Positions 33,210 through 45,283 of a stretch of 64,000 nucleotides of DNA are shown one piece after another. The stretch lies in the NCBI RefSeq assembly GCF_000612545.2, contig NZ_CP097800.1, positions 558,001 to 622,000 on the forward strand, in the 5' to 3' direction. Position numbers and translations under genes: made by a program. Origin of the DNA: Streptomyces sp. PCS3-D2 (lineage in GTDB: Bacteria > Actinomycetota > Actinomycetes > Streptomycetales > Streptomycetaceae). Within the stretch, counting starts at the first letter, position 1, and the number at the start of each line of letters is the position of its first letter. Below the pieces are notes generated by a model that was not told the origin of the DNA, ran no database searches, and worked only from the letters and a program-made list of their open reading frames with translations.

Positions 33210-33998
33210 GTGTCTATGACATACCGCGGAACCACAGCCCTGATCACCGGGGCCAGCGCCGGCCTCGGCGTCGAGTTCGCCGAGCAGTGGGCCGCGCGCG
33301 GAGCGGACGTCGTGCTCGTCGCCCGCCGCGCCGACCGGCTGGAGCAGATCGCGGCGGACCTCCGGAGCCGGCACGGGGTGCGGGCCCGCGCGGTCGCCGC
33401 CGACCTCGCCCGGCCGGGCGCAGCGGCCGGGCTGCACGCGGAGCTCGACGCACTCGGGCTGCGCGTCCAGACACTGGTCAACAACGCGGGGTTCGGCAGC
33501 CACGGGTCGTTCGCCGACCAAGACCCCGCGCGGATCAGCGAGATGATCCAGCTCAACGTGACGGCGCTGACGGAGCTGACCAGGCAGTTCCTGCCGGACC
33601 TGGCGGCCGACGGCCGGGGCGCCCTCGTCACCGTCGCCAGCTCGGCCGCGTACCAGCCGACCCCTGCGATGGCGGTGTACGGGGCCACCAAGGCATTCGT
33701 CCTGAACTTCACCGAGGCCGTCGCCTACGAGACGCGCTCCTCCTCGCTACGGGTCCTCGCCGTCTCGCCCGGCCCGGTCAGCACCGAGTTCTTCGACGTC
33801 GTCGGCAGCCGGGACGCCGCCGTCGGGCGGATGGCCACCCCCGAGCAGGTCGTCACGGCGACCCGCCGGGCGCTGGAACGCGACAGGACACCGCCCAGCA
33901 TCGTCGTCGGCCTCCGCAACCGGCTCTCGGCGACGGCGTCCACGCTGGCTCCGCGCCGCCTGGCCCTGACGGTGGCGGGCCGGGTCCTCAAGGCCTGA
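33210..33998 (+). CDS. Short-chain dehydrogenase/reductase
   Basis: This 262-aa classical SDR has the nucleotide motif TGASAGLGVEFAEQWA, LVNNAGFG, catalytic Ser in VASSAAYQP and YxxxK as Y-GATK. An Arg-rich segment after the first Asp suggests NADP(H). The GTG at 33210 follows AGGAACGGA; ATG 33216 is an alternative. It is similar in overall plan to SDRs annotated as dehydrogenases of fatty acyl or aldehyde substrates, but the substrate is not clear. The divergent TetR gene and palindrome suggest induction by a small molecule. Confidence 0.92.
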   Translation: MSMTYRGTTALITGASAGLGVEFAEQWAARGADVVLVARRADRLEQIAADLRSRHGVRARAVAADLARPGAAAGLHAELDALGLRVQTLVNNAGFGSHGSFADQDPARISEMIQLNVTALTELTRQFLPDLAADGRGALVTVASSAAYQPTPAMAVYGATKAFVLNFTEAVAYETRSSSLRVLAVSPGPVSTEFFDVVGSRDAAVGRMATPEQVVTATRRALERDRTPPSIVVGLRNRLSATASTLAPRRLALTVAGRVLKA

Positions 33999-34021
33999 CC
34001 CGCCCGGCTCGTCCGGGCGGG
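33999..34021 (+). terminator. Terminator after the SDR gene
   Basis: CCCGCCCGG (33999-34007) and CCGGGCGGG (34013-34021) form a perfect 9-bp stem with a 5-base loop, directly after the SDR stop codon. Confidence 0.75.
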
Positions 34022-34097
34022 CCTGCTGCCGCACACTGGGATCCGGAGACCCCGACGGCGGGGTGCCCGGATCCCGGCGGGTGCGGGGAGGCTCGAC

Positions 34098-34427
34098 ATG
34101 GTCATCAGTCACCACATCGCCGACGGAACGCTGCGGGTACGGATCCTGCACGAGCTGCACGTCACCGACCGGGCCGCGGCAGCCCTGGAGATCGAGTCCC
34201 TCGTGCACACGCACCGCCCGACTCGGGTCACCGTCGAACTGCCCAGCCGGTCCCCCTCCCCCATGACCCTCAGCGCGCTGGCCCGCGCCCGGCGGATGTG
34301 CCAGAGCCTGCACATCCCCCTCACCGCGTCGGGACCCGGCGAGCAAGCTCCCCTGCCCCTCTTCGGCCGCGAGGCCGGCGCGGACGGGCCCCGGCCGATG
34401 GAGCACGGCGCGCGCCACGACCACTGA
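34098..34427 (+). CDS. Small STAS-like hypothetical protein
   Basis: This 109-aa protein starts at ATG 34098 with GGGGAGG upstream. The first 75 residues alternate strand and helix in the manner of anti-sigma-factor antagonist (STAS) domains: LRVRILHELHVTDRAAAALEIE, then RPTRVTVELP and ALARARRMCQSLHIPL. The usual phosphorylated Ser in the DxSG motif is not present; PSRSPSPMT stands in that place. The last 30 residues are charged and low complexity. It may be a degenerate regulator domain. No partner gene is adjacent. Confidence 0.55.
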   Translation: MVISHHIADGTLRVRILHELHVTDRAAAALEIESLVHTHRPTRVTVELPSRSPSPMTLSALARARRMCQSLHIPLTASGPGEQAPLPLFGREAGADGPRPMEHGARHDH

Positions 34428-34457
34428 GGCCCGCTGACCGGCCGGCCGCACACGGGA

Positions 34458-35645
34458 TCAGCCGAGGGGCTCCAGCGTCATGAAGGCCTCCCGCGGATCG
34501 GCCTCGTGCACGAGCGACTCGTGGGCTCCCACGTCGTCGAAGGCGAAGCCGTACGCCCTGCCGTCGGCCATCTGCGCGTGGATGAGGCGGGAGTAGTGGT
34601 TGGTGACGGCGTCGCGGTAGAAGCCGGATCCGTTCACGTCGGGCTGGTTCGGGTTGGTCAGGAGCGTCGAACGGTTGAAGCCCGCGCACAGGGTGCGCGA
34701 GATCGGGCCGCGTACGGTGTCGTTGGGGGCGTCGAGGAGCTTGTAGCAGCCGAAGACGCTGTCGGAGTCGGGCTTGCGGAAGCTGGTGACCACCGCTCCC
34801 GAACCGTTGGTGACGTTCATGACGCCGCCCGAGACCCGGCCGTAGTAGGTGGTGCCCGGTTCGTTCGCGAACGGCTTCACGGTGAGCGTGGTGGAGCTGT
34901 ACTTGCTCCAGACGCGGTCGATGTAGTCGTTCATCACTCCGGCCGGGATTCCACCCGCCTCGATGCCGTGGCCGGGCGCCAGCGCCCGCAGCGGGGTGCC
35001 GTCGGCGCGGCTCTGGATCAGGCCGCCCCAGCCGGCCGCACGCAGCCCGCCGAAGACGGCGTCGTAGCCCCCGGCCTTGAGGCGGCCGGTGGTCTTCACC
35101 GCGCCGTCGGCGGCCTTGGCACCCACCGCGTAAGGAGCGGAGAACATGTCGACCTGGGTGCTGTTGATCCACAGGCCGGCGTCGTTGAGCGTGTACTCGG
35201 ACCAGTTGAACAGGATGTCGTGGTTGGGGTCGGCGGGGTTCTGGACGGCCGGCTGCACCAGGCCGCCGGTGGTGAGCCGGAAGACGAGCTTGCGTCCGAC
35301 GGAGAAGTAGACGCGTCCGGAGAACTTGGGCATGCGGATCGTCCTGGTCTGCCCGTCGGCCGGACCGGCGATCGACGCGTCGGGGGCGGGGGTGGGCGGG
35401 TTTCCGCCCGCGGGCCAGGGGTGGAAGGTTCCGTCGGCGTCGGCCCAGCCCTGCCGGCCCGTCGCGAGCTGTGTGCCCAGGTTGTAGATGTAGACGGGCT
35501 CGCCGCGTCCCGAGGTGTTCTTGACAGTGAGCGGGATGGTGGCCGGAACGGCCCCGGCGGACGGCGGCGGGCCGAAGAACAGCACACCGGCGCCGACGGA
35601 CAGGGCCGCGACGCCGAACGCCAGCACTCTCGACAAGCGCAACAC
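34458..35645 (-). CDS. Secreted GH64-type endo-beta-1,3-glucanase
   Basis: This 395-aa protein has an N-terminal signal peptide (hydrophobic stretch AFGVAALSVGAGVLFF, cleavage near AGA). The mature part begins ATIPLTVKNTSGRGEPVYIYNLG and contains FSGRVYFSVGRKLVFRLTTGG and LFNWSEYTLNDAGLWINSTQVDMFS, hallmarks of the thaumatin-like GH64 glucanase family, which cleave laminarin to pentasaccharides. The catalytic acids of the family are probably the Glu in FNWSEYT and Asp in QVDMFS. Only the catalytic domain is present, without a carbohydrate-binding module. GTG 35645 follows AAGGAGGAG, and a 16-bp palindrome lies about 70 bp upstream. Confidence 0.9.
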   Translation of the reverse strand: MLRLSRVLAFGVAALSVGAGVLFFGPPPSAGAVPATIPLTVKNTSGRGEPVYIYNLGTQLATGRQGWADADGTFHPWPAGGNPPTPAPDASIAGPADGQTRTIRMPKFSGRVYFSVGRKLVFRLTTGGLVQPAVQNPADPNHDILFNWSEYTLNDAGLWINSTQVDMFSAPYAVGAKAADGAVKTTGRLKAGGYDAVFGGLRAAGWGGLIQSRADGTPLRALAPGHGIEAGGIPAGVMNDYIDRVWSKYSSTTLTVKPFANEPGTTYYGRVSGGVMNVTNGSGAVVTSFRKPDSDSVFGCYKLLDAPNDTVRGPISRTLCAGFNRSTLLTNPNQPDVNGSGFYRDAVTNHYSRLIHAQMADGRAYGFAFDDVGAHESLVHEADPREAFMTLEPLG

Positions 35646-35715
35646 TCTCTCTCCTCCTTGTGTGGGGGGGACCTGCCGACGGAGAGGTGTGGGCAGGGGG
35701 TGCGTTCATTGAAGC

Positions 35716-35731
35716 CTGAGAGCGCTCTCAG
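35716..35731. promoter_or_regulatory. 16-bp palindromic operator upstream of the GH64 gene
   Basis: CTGAGAGCGCTCTCAG is a perfect palindrome 71-86 bp upstream of the glucanase start. It resembles LacI-family operators such as the CebR box (TGGGAGCGCTCCCA) that control polysaccharide-degrading enzymes in Streptomyces. No LacI gene is in the window, so the regulator would act in trans. Confidence 0.75.
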
Positions 35732-35780
35732 CGTCCGATCGTGTGCGACTTCTGTCAATGTGCTTGACACCGGCGCCCGG

Positions 35781-36971
35781 TCAGAAGGCGTACCGGATCC
35801 GCAGCCACGGGGCGTGTGCCGCGACGAGGTCGCGCATCGCCACGACGGCCCCGGCCTTGACGCCACTGCGGTAGCGGACGTTCCAGCTGCCGTTCTCCGA
35901 ACGCTTCGGCTCCTGGAGACGCGGCTGCCACAGGACGTCCTCCGCGCGGGGGTGCCAGCCCAGGTTGAGCTCGTGCAGGTCCTTGTTGTGCGTCAGCATG
36001 ATGACCTCGGCGGCCGCCTGTGCCTTCACCCGCGCGGGCAGCACGTCGTCCATGTGCCGCAGCAGCAGGGACCAGTCCCGTTCCCAGCCGGGCCGCAGCA
36101 CGACCGGCGAGAGGTTGAAGTGGACCTCGTAGCCCGCGTCCAGGAAGTCCGAGGCGGCGGCGATGCGGCTCTCCACCGGGCTGGTACGGATGTCCAGCAG
36201 CCGGGAATCGCTCTGCGGCATGAGGGAGAAGCGCACTCGGGTCCGACCGCGGGGCTCCAGGCGGAGCAGGTCCGGGTTGACGAACTTGGTGGCGAAGGAC
36301 GCCTTGGCGGCGGGCCATCCCGCGAAGGCGTGCACCAGGTCGGCCACGTTGTCGCTGATCAACGCATCGACGGAGCAGTCGCTGTTCTCGCCGATGTCGT
36401 AGACCCAGGCGGTCGGATCGCACTGGTTGGGCTCGGGTTTGGGGCCGAGGCGCACCAGGTGCCGGGAGAGGTGGGCGATGATGCGCTCGATGTTGGTGAA
36501 GACGGTGACCGGGTTGGCGTAGCCCTTGCGGCGCGGCACGTAGCAGTAGGCGCAGGCCATGGCGCAGCCGTTGGCCGGACCGGGGGCGATCCAGTCCGCG
36601 GAGCGGCCGTTGGGGCGGGTGGTGAGCGTCTTCTTCTCTCCCAGGACCAGGGTCTCGGTCTTGATGCGGACCCAGCGGTCGACGTTCCCCTCGTTCCCGT
36701 GGAGGTCGGGGATCCGCCAGTGCGAGTCGACGGGGACGATCTCGGCGTCCGGGTACCGGGCGAGGACCTGCCTGCCGCGTGGCGAGGCGGCGGCCGCGGG
36801 CTCGGCGAAGACGGCCCGTACGGACAGCAGCCGGCGGGCGGTGGGGCTGTCGCGGAACAGCGGACCGGCGTCCGCCGGGGCGCGGGAAGCCCGCCCCGGG
36901 TCGATGTCCTCCAGGCCGAACAGGGCGTCTGCGCCGTCGTCCGGTCGGCCCGCGGACGGCTGGGCTCGCAT
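35781..36971 (-). CDS. Spore photoproduct lyase-family radical SAM protein
   Basis: This 396-aa protein has the radical-SAM cluster motif CAMACAYC (CxxxCxxC) near residue 136. It is preceded by the SplB-like segment RIKTETLVLGEKKTLTTRPNGRSADWIAPGPANGC. Blocks such as VYDIGENSDCSVDALI, VRFSLMPQSDSRLLD and EVHFNLSPVV follow the family. In Bacillus the relative repairs the spore thymine dimer; Streptomyces copies are widespread and their substrate is not settled. The gene stands alone, downstream of nothing co-oriented, and ends 50 bp from the glucanase operator. Confidence 0.85.
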   Translation of the reverse strand: MRAQPSAGRPDDGADALFGLEDIDPGRASRAPADAGPLFRDSPTARRLLSVRAVFAEPAAAASPRGRQVLARYPDAEIVPVDSHWRIPDLHGNEGNVDRWVRIKTETLVLGEKKTLTTRPNGRSADWIAPGPANGCAMACAYCYVPRRKGYANPVTVFTNIERIIAHLSRHLVRLGPKPEPNQCDPTAWVYDIGENSDCSVDALISDNVADLVHAFAGWPAAKASFATKFVNPDLLRLEPRGRTRVRFSLMPQSDSRLLDIRTSPVESRIAAASDFLDAGYEVHFNLSPVVLRPGWERDWSLLLRHMDDVLPARVKAQAAAEVIMLTHNKDLHELNLGWHPRAEDVLWQPRLQEPKRSENGSWNVRYRSGVKAGAVVAMRDLVAAHAPWLRIRYAF

Positions 36972-37181
36972 GTCGGTCTCCTGCGGATCGCGGAGGGTCC
37001 ACTGTAGGGCAGTCGGCGGGGCGCCGGAGGAGGACTCCCGGCGGGCGCGCGCAGAAGACGGCCGTCTTCGAGCGCGCCGCCGCCCGGCCCGGATATCGGG
37101 CTCGGCCGGCCTCCGGGCCGCTCACCGGCCCGGCCGACCCGCACACCCGGTGGAGCAAGGACTCTGCCTTAAGCTGCTGCC

Positions 37182-37877
37182 GTGCCCGGCAAACCGATGA
37201 TCCGCCCCGGCGGCCGCAGCGCCCGCGTCCAGGAGGCGGTCCACACGGCGGTGCGCGCACTCCAGGCGGAGGCGGGCCGGACCGAGTTGACCATTCCGCT
37301 GATCGCGGCGCGCGCCGGTGTCACCCCGTCGACGGTGTACCGGCGCTGGGGCGGCCTCCAGGAGCTGCTGTCGGACGTCGCCGTGGAGAAGCTGCGGCCG
37401 GACGGACCGCCGCGGGACCACGGCAGCCTGGCCGCGGACCTGCGGCACTGGGCCGAGCAGTTCATCGAGGAGATGGCCTCGCCGGTCGGCCGCGCCTACC
37501 TCCGCGACGCCCTGCTCGGGGCCCCCGACGGCGCCAACGCCGCGCGGTGCTCGCAGTACGCGGCGGAGCAGATCGAGGTCGTGCTCGCCCGGGCCGCGGT
37601 GCGCGGCGAGGACGCCCCCGGGGTGGAGCTGGTCCTCGACCGGGTCGTGGCGCCCATGATGTACCGCATCCTCTTCCGCTCGGGGAACCCCGCGGAGCGC
37701 GTGGATCCCGCAGATCCTCCGGGTCTCACCGCCGCGTACGCGCGCACGCTCGTGCGGGACCTCCTGGACGGCCTCGACGCCCCCCGCCGGGCCGCCGCGC
37801 CGTCCCGTACCGCCGCCCGCTCGGCACGTCAGGACGCGGCGTCCGCCGGCCGGCCGGGAACGGGTTCGAGCCGGTAG
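37182..37877 (+). CDS. TetR-family regulator, convergent with a metallo-beta-lactamase gene
   Basis: This 231-aa protein has HTH RTELTIPLIAARAGVTPSTVYRRWGGLQELLSDVAVE, a form of TetR domain with a WGG motif, and a TetR_C-type C-domain. The first codon is GTG 37182; ATG 37197 is an alternative. Its last 49 bp overlap the 3' end of the minus-strand metallo-beta-lactamase gene. The regulator may bind the imperfect palindrome upstream of that gene (38789-38813), giving a regulated but convergent pair. Confidence 0.88.
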   Translation: MPGKPMIRPGGRSARVQEAVHTAVRALQAEAGRTELTIPLIAARAGVTPSTVYRRWGGLQELLSDVAVEKLRPDGPPRDHGSLAADLRHWAEQFIEEMASPVGRAYLRDALLGAPDGANAARCSQYAAEQIEVVLARAAVRGEDAPGVELVLDRVVAPMMYRILFRSGNPAERVDPADPPGLTAAYARTLVRDLLDGLDAPRRAAAPSRTAARSARQDAASAGRPGTGSSR

Positions 37878-38746
37878 GCGCCCCCGTCGGTGACCACGCG
37901 GCCGGCGGTGGGCGGGGGGAAGTGCGTACCGAGGAGGAGTGCGTCCGTGTCGGCGAGCGAGGCGAGCAGCGAGCGGCGCGTCGCCTCGGCCAGCTCCGGG
38001 TCGATGTCGACACAGCTGCCGATCTCCGGCCGCGCCAGCTGCACGGGGTGGTGGATGCAGTCCCCGGTGATCAGGGCCGTGGCGTCACCACTGGTCACCC
38101 GTACGGCCACGTGGCCGGGCGTGTGGCCCGGAGCCGGCACCAGCTCCAGGCCGGCGGCGACGGTGACGCCGGCGGCGGGCACGTCCACCGCTTCCAGCAG
38201 CCCCGCGGCGTCGACCGGGTGTACGGAGTCGCGGAACATCGCCGCCCGCGCCTCGTCCATGTCGCGGGCCGCCCAGAAGTCGTATTCGGCCTTCGAGGTG
38301 AGGTAGCGGGCGCGGGGGAAGGTCGGGACCCAGGCGCCGTCGACCTCGCGCGTGTTCCAGCCGACGTGGTCGGTGTGCAGGTGGGTCAGCAGGACCAGGT
38401 CGACGGACTCCGGCGGGAACCCCGCCCGCGCGAGGCGTTCGAGGTAGTCGGTGCGCAGGTCGTGCCAGGCCGGGTTGGCCCGCGTCTTGCCGTTGCCGAT
38501 ACCGGTGTCGACGAGGACGCGCAGCCCGTCCACGACCATCGCGAAGCTGTGGCTGTCCAGCCGCAGGACACCGTCCCGGCTCGCGAAGTCGGGCCGCAGC
38601 CAGTCCCGTTCGGAGACGACGTCGGCGGTGGCGGCCGGCAGGAGCCACGGGCCGGTCTGCGGCGGCAGGGGGATCTCGTCGATGCGTCGGACGACGACGG
38701 AGCCGACCGTCCAGGACGGTGCGACGGCGGGCGGTGCTGGGTGCAC
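37829..38746 (-). CDS. Metallo-beta-lactamase-fold hydrolase
   Basis: This 305-aa protein has the zinc motif THLHTDHVGW (HxHxDH), the later metal ligands in PAPGHTPGHVAV and TGDCIHHP, and a terminal GTHFPPP. It is a lactonase/hydrolase-type MBL protein rather than a true beta-lactamase, since it has no secretion signal. The GTG start at 38746 has GAAGGC upstream. The closest functional class cannot be fixed from sequence; quorum-signal lactonase is one option. It overlaps the regulator gene tail to tail. Confidence 0.87.
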   Translation of the reverse strand: MHPAPPAVAPSWTVGSVVVRRIDEIPLPPQTGPWLLPAATADVVSERDWLRPDFASRDGVLRLDSHSFAMVVDGLRVLVDTGIGNGKTRANPAWHDLRTDYLERLARAGFPPESVDLVLLTHLHTDHVGWNTREVDGAWVPTFPRARYLTSKAEYDFWAARDMDEARAAMFRDSVHPVDAAGLLEAVDVPAAGVTVAAGLELVPAPGHTPGHVAVRVTSGDATALITGDCIHHPVQLARPEIGSCVDIDPELAEATRRSLLASLADTDALLLGTHFPPPTAGRVVTDGGAYRLEPVPGRPADAAS

Positions 38747-38788
38747 GGGGGAAGCCTTCCTTGTCGTCCACGGAGGGCAAGCGCCCCC

Positions 38789-38813
38789 CTAAACGCAATT
38801 GATTTGCTTTTAG
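38789..38813. promoter_or_regulatory. Imperfect palindromic operator upstream of the metallo-beta-lactamase gene
   Basis: The outer arms CTAAACGCAA (38789-38798) and TTGCTTTTAG (38804-38813) match as an inverted repeat except at one position. They lie in a short A/T-rich block 43-67 bp upstream of the GTG start. This is a good candidate site for the TetR protein encoded at 37182. Confidence 0.6.
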
Positions 38814-38968
38814 GGACGATAGGCTCTGCCGCCGACCCACGCAAACCACCGGCTCGCGGCCGCGGCGCACGTCCATCACCCCCCGCTCCGGGACCCGTTC
38901 ACGACGGACGTCCGTGCCCACCCCCCTCGTCCTGCGGAGCCGAGGTGCCCCGCCGGCGGGGGCGGAGC

Positions 38969-39940
38969 TCAGCCCGCGCCCCCCGGGGCGCCACCGCCTC
39001 CGGCGGACCGCTGCGGGCCGCGCGCTTCGTGGGCCCGGGCGCCCTCGCGGGAGTGCAGGGCGTCCAGCAGGGCCAGTTCGGCCGTCGACAGGCGCAGGGC
39101 GCCGGCGGCCACATTGGCCGCGAGGTGCTCCGGGTCGCCCGTGCCGGGGATCGCCAGGACGTGCGGTCCCCGCTGCAGCGTCCAGGCCAGCCTGACCTGA
39201 GCGGTGCTCGCCCGGTGCGCCGACGCGATCTCGCGCACCTCGGCGCTGTCCTCCCCCGACGCGCCGGCCTCCCGGCCGCCGCCGGCGATCGAGTAGAACG
39301 GCACGAAAGCGATGCCCTGTTCACCACAGGAGCGCAGGAACGCGTCCTGTCCGGGCTGTACCCCCAGGCCGTACATGTTCTGCACGCACACCACCGGTGC
39401 GATGGCCAGTGCCTCGGCCAGGTGGTGGGGCCGTACGTTGGACAGCCCCAGGTGCCGGACGAGACCGGCCTGCCGCAGCTCCGCCAGCACTCCGAAGCGT
39501 TCGGCGATCGAATCGGCGCCGACGATCCGCAGGTTCACCACGTCCAGGTGGTCGCGGCCGAGCTGCCGGAGGTTCTCCTCCACCTGACCGCGCAACTGTT
39601 CCGGCCGGGCGTGGGGCGTCCATTCACCCGAGGGATCACGGCCGGGCCCCACCTTGGTGGCGATCACCAGGTCCTCGGGATACGGGGCCAGGGCGCGGTT
39701 GATCAGCTCGTTGGCGGAGCGCAGCGGGGAGAAGTAGAACGCCGCGGTGTCGATGTGGTTCACGCCGAGGTCCACCGCGCGGCGCAGGACGTCGACGGCC
39801 TGGCCGCGGTCGCGCGGGACGGCGTCTTTGACGAGGGCCTCGCCGCTCTGGGCCAGGCGCATCGCGCCGAAACCGATCCGGTGGACCGTGCGGTCGCCGA
39901 GCTTCCAGGTGCCTGCCGCTGTGATCGTCTGTGAGGTCAT
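38969..39940 (-). CDS. Aldo/keto reductase
   Basis: This 323-aa TIM-barrel oxidoreductase has the AKR signature GVNHIDTAAFYFSP with catalytic Asp and Tyr, VIATKVGPGRDPSG with Lys, then DVVNLRIVG and VPFYSIAGGG. The usual catalytic His in the HxHW region is replaced in DVVNLRI, so the reaction may differ from classical aldehyde reduction. The ATG at 39940 is used because upstream residues have no family similarity. It is divergent from an ArsR-like regulator with 65 bp between. Confidence 0.9.
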   Translation of the reverse strand: MTSQTITAAGTWKLGDRTVHRIGFGAMRLAQSGEALVKDAVPRDRGQAVDVLRRAVDLGVNHIDTAAFYFSPLRSANELINRALAPYPEDLVIATKVGPGRDPSGEWTPHARPEQLRGQVEENLRQLGRDHLDVVNLRIVGADSIAERFGVLAELRQAGLVRHLGLSNVRPHHLAEALAIAPVVCVQNMYGLGVQPGQDAFLRSCGEQGIAFVPFYSIAGGGREAGASGEDSAEVREIASAHRASTAQVRLAWTLQRGPHVLAIPGTGDPEHLAANVAAGALRLSTAELALLDALHSREGARAHEARGPQRSAGGGGAPGGAG

Positions 39941-40005
39941 GCACCGGATGATCGTCGGCGGGTAGGCTGCCTGCCCATCGGTTCGGACATGTGTGAATCC
40001 TCGGG

Positions 40006-41001
40006 GTGGCGGTGCGGGCTGAACTGGCGTTCTCGGTGGGCGACCTGGCGCGGATGAGGTTCGCCGTCTCACCGATGTGGGAGGTCGGGCCCAGCATGCG
40101 CCTGCTCCGGTCGGGGCACGAGCACGCCGTGCACCGGGCCTGGACCGCGCAGGTGCGGCCACGGCTGGCGGCCGCGGGGCTCGACCGGGGCCGGCTCGCC
40201 GAGCTGGTACCACCCTCGGGGTACGTCCCCGACTTCCTCAATCCCGCGCCCGCCGGGCCGTCCCCCACGCTGGAGGAGGAACTCGCGGCGATCCGGGCCA
40301 CGCCCGCCGACCGGGTACGCGGGGAGCTCGACCGGCTGTGGGGCGAGCAGGGCCGTAGCGGCCCCGGGCTCCGCGGCCTGTACGACGACGTGCCGCGCCT
40401 TCTGGAGCGGGTGGCGGAGGAGATCGAGGCCTACTGGGCCGTCGCTCTGGCGCCCTACTGGGTGCGGATCCGGGCGGTGCTCGACGCCGACGTCTTCCAC
40501 CGGGCCCGGCAGGTGGCCGAGCACGGCGCGGGGCGCCTCCTGAGCGAGCTCCACTCCTCGGTGAGCTGGGACGACAGTGCCCTCCGGCTGGCCGGCCGGC
40601 GCGCGCCGCTGTCCCGGCAGCAGGCCGGCGCCGGCTTACTGCTGATCCCGTCGGTGTTCACCGGACCGGTCCCGTTCACCCGCCTGGCGCCGCCGGACCC
40701 ACCGCAACTGGCCTATCCGGCCCGCGGGATCGGCTCCCTGTGGGAGCCCCGTACGGCCGCCCGGGACGGCGTCCTGGCCGCCGTACTCGGCCGCTCGCGG
40801 TCCCTGCTGCTGGCCGAGTTGGACTCGCCCGCCACCACGACCGAACTCGCCGGCCGTACCGGGCTGTCGGCGGCGGGAGTGTCCCAGTGCCTCACCGCGC
40901 TCCGCGACGCCGGCCTGGTCAGCGCCCACCGGACCGGCCGCTTCGTGCTGTACGCCCGTACGTCCGTGGCCGAGGCACTGCTGACCGGCGGGGCCCCCTG
41001 A
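40006..41001 (+). CDS. DUF5937/ArsR-like winged-helix regulator
   Basis: This 331-aa protein has an N-terminal 190-residue DUF5937-like region, beginning RAELAFSVGDLARMRFAVSPMWEV, that is frequent in Streptomyces regulators. The C-terminal ArsR-type HTH is RSLLLAELDSPATTTELAGRTGLSAAGVSQCLTALRDAGLVSAHRTGRFVLYART. GTG 40006 and GTG 40012 are both possible starts, and neither has a strong ribosome site, which suggests near-leaderless translation. It probably controls the divergent aldo/keto reductase. Confidence 0.85.
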   Translation: MAVRAELAFSVGDLARMRFAVSPMWEVGPSMRLLRSGHEHAVHRAWTAQVRPRLAAAGLDRGRLAELVPPSGYVPDFLNPAPAGPSPTLEEELAAIRATPADRVRGELDRLWGEQGRSGPGLRGLYDDVPRLLERVAEEIEAYWAVALAPYWVRIRAVLDADVFHRARQVAEHGAGRLLSELHSSVSWDDSALRLAGRRAPLSRQQAGAGLLLIPSVFTGPVPFTRLAPPDPPQLAYPARGIGSLWEPRTAARDGVLAAVLGRSRSLLLAELDSPATTTELAGRTGLSAAGVSQCLTALRDAGLVSAHRTGRFVLYARTSVAEALLTGGAP

Positions 41002-41423
41002 CGGCGCCCCGTGCGCGGCGCGCGCCCGGGGCGGCCCCGCCGCCGGTCCGGATCGGCCGGCATGGGCGGGCTCCTGCTTGACCGATGAACCTGCGGCAAC
41101 GTACCTTCGACCGCACCCCGCTCGTGAGCTGCTGGAAGGAGGCGAAACCGGATGTCGACCGTCTCCGCGCTGATTCGCCTCGCACACCAGATCGCCTGGG
41201 CTCCGGGCCGTGTAGCACACGGCTGCTGAGCAGCCCCCTCGCCGGCGTGCCGATTGCGGCCCCGGCGTCTTCTCATCTATGTCACCCCTTACGGCACGCC
41301 GTCGCGTGCCGACGCGTCGCGCTGCGGTACCGCGGTGTGCCCGGCTGCGACCACGGAAGAGAAAGCACCTGACATGGCGACTTGGACAGTCCGATCGACC
41401 GTGCGCCGGAATGAGGCCGCGCG
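41002..41423. other. Upstream region of the xdh operon with two small ORFs
   Basis: This 420-bp stretch holds no large gene. Two short frames, 41152-41229 and 41374-41430, are listed separately; the first has a very strong ribosome site. The block 41255-41400 is A/T-richer and may hold the operon promoter. Confidence 0.6.
41152..41229 (+). CDS. Possible 25-aa leader peptide upstream of xdhA
   Basis: ATG 41152 follows GGAAGGAGGCG, the strongest ribosome site in this region. It encodes MSTVSALIRLAHQIAWAPGR followed by VAHGC and TGA. No family is recognised. Its position 195 bp before the molybdoenzyme operon suggests an upstream leader ORF. Confidence 0.4.
   Translation: MSTVSALIRLAHQIAWAPGRVAHGC

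Positions 41424-41430
<7 letters not shown>
41374..41430 (+). CDS. Possible 18-aa ORF overlapping the xdhA start
   Basis: ATG 41374 follows GAGAAAGCACCTGAC and encodes MATWTVRSTVRRNEAARW. Its stop (41428-41430) lies just past the xdhA ATG at 41424, in another frame. This geometry fits translational coupling, since xdhA itself has a poor ribosome site. Confidence 0.4.
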
Positions 41431-45275
<3,845 letters not shown>

Positions 45276-45283
<8 letters not shown>

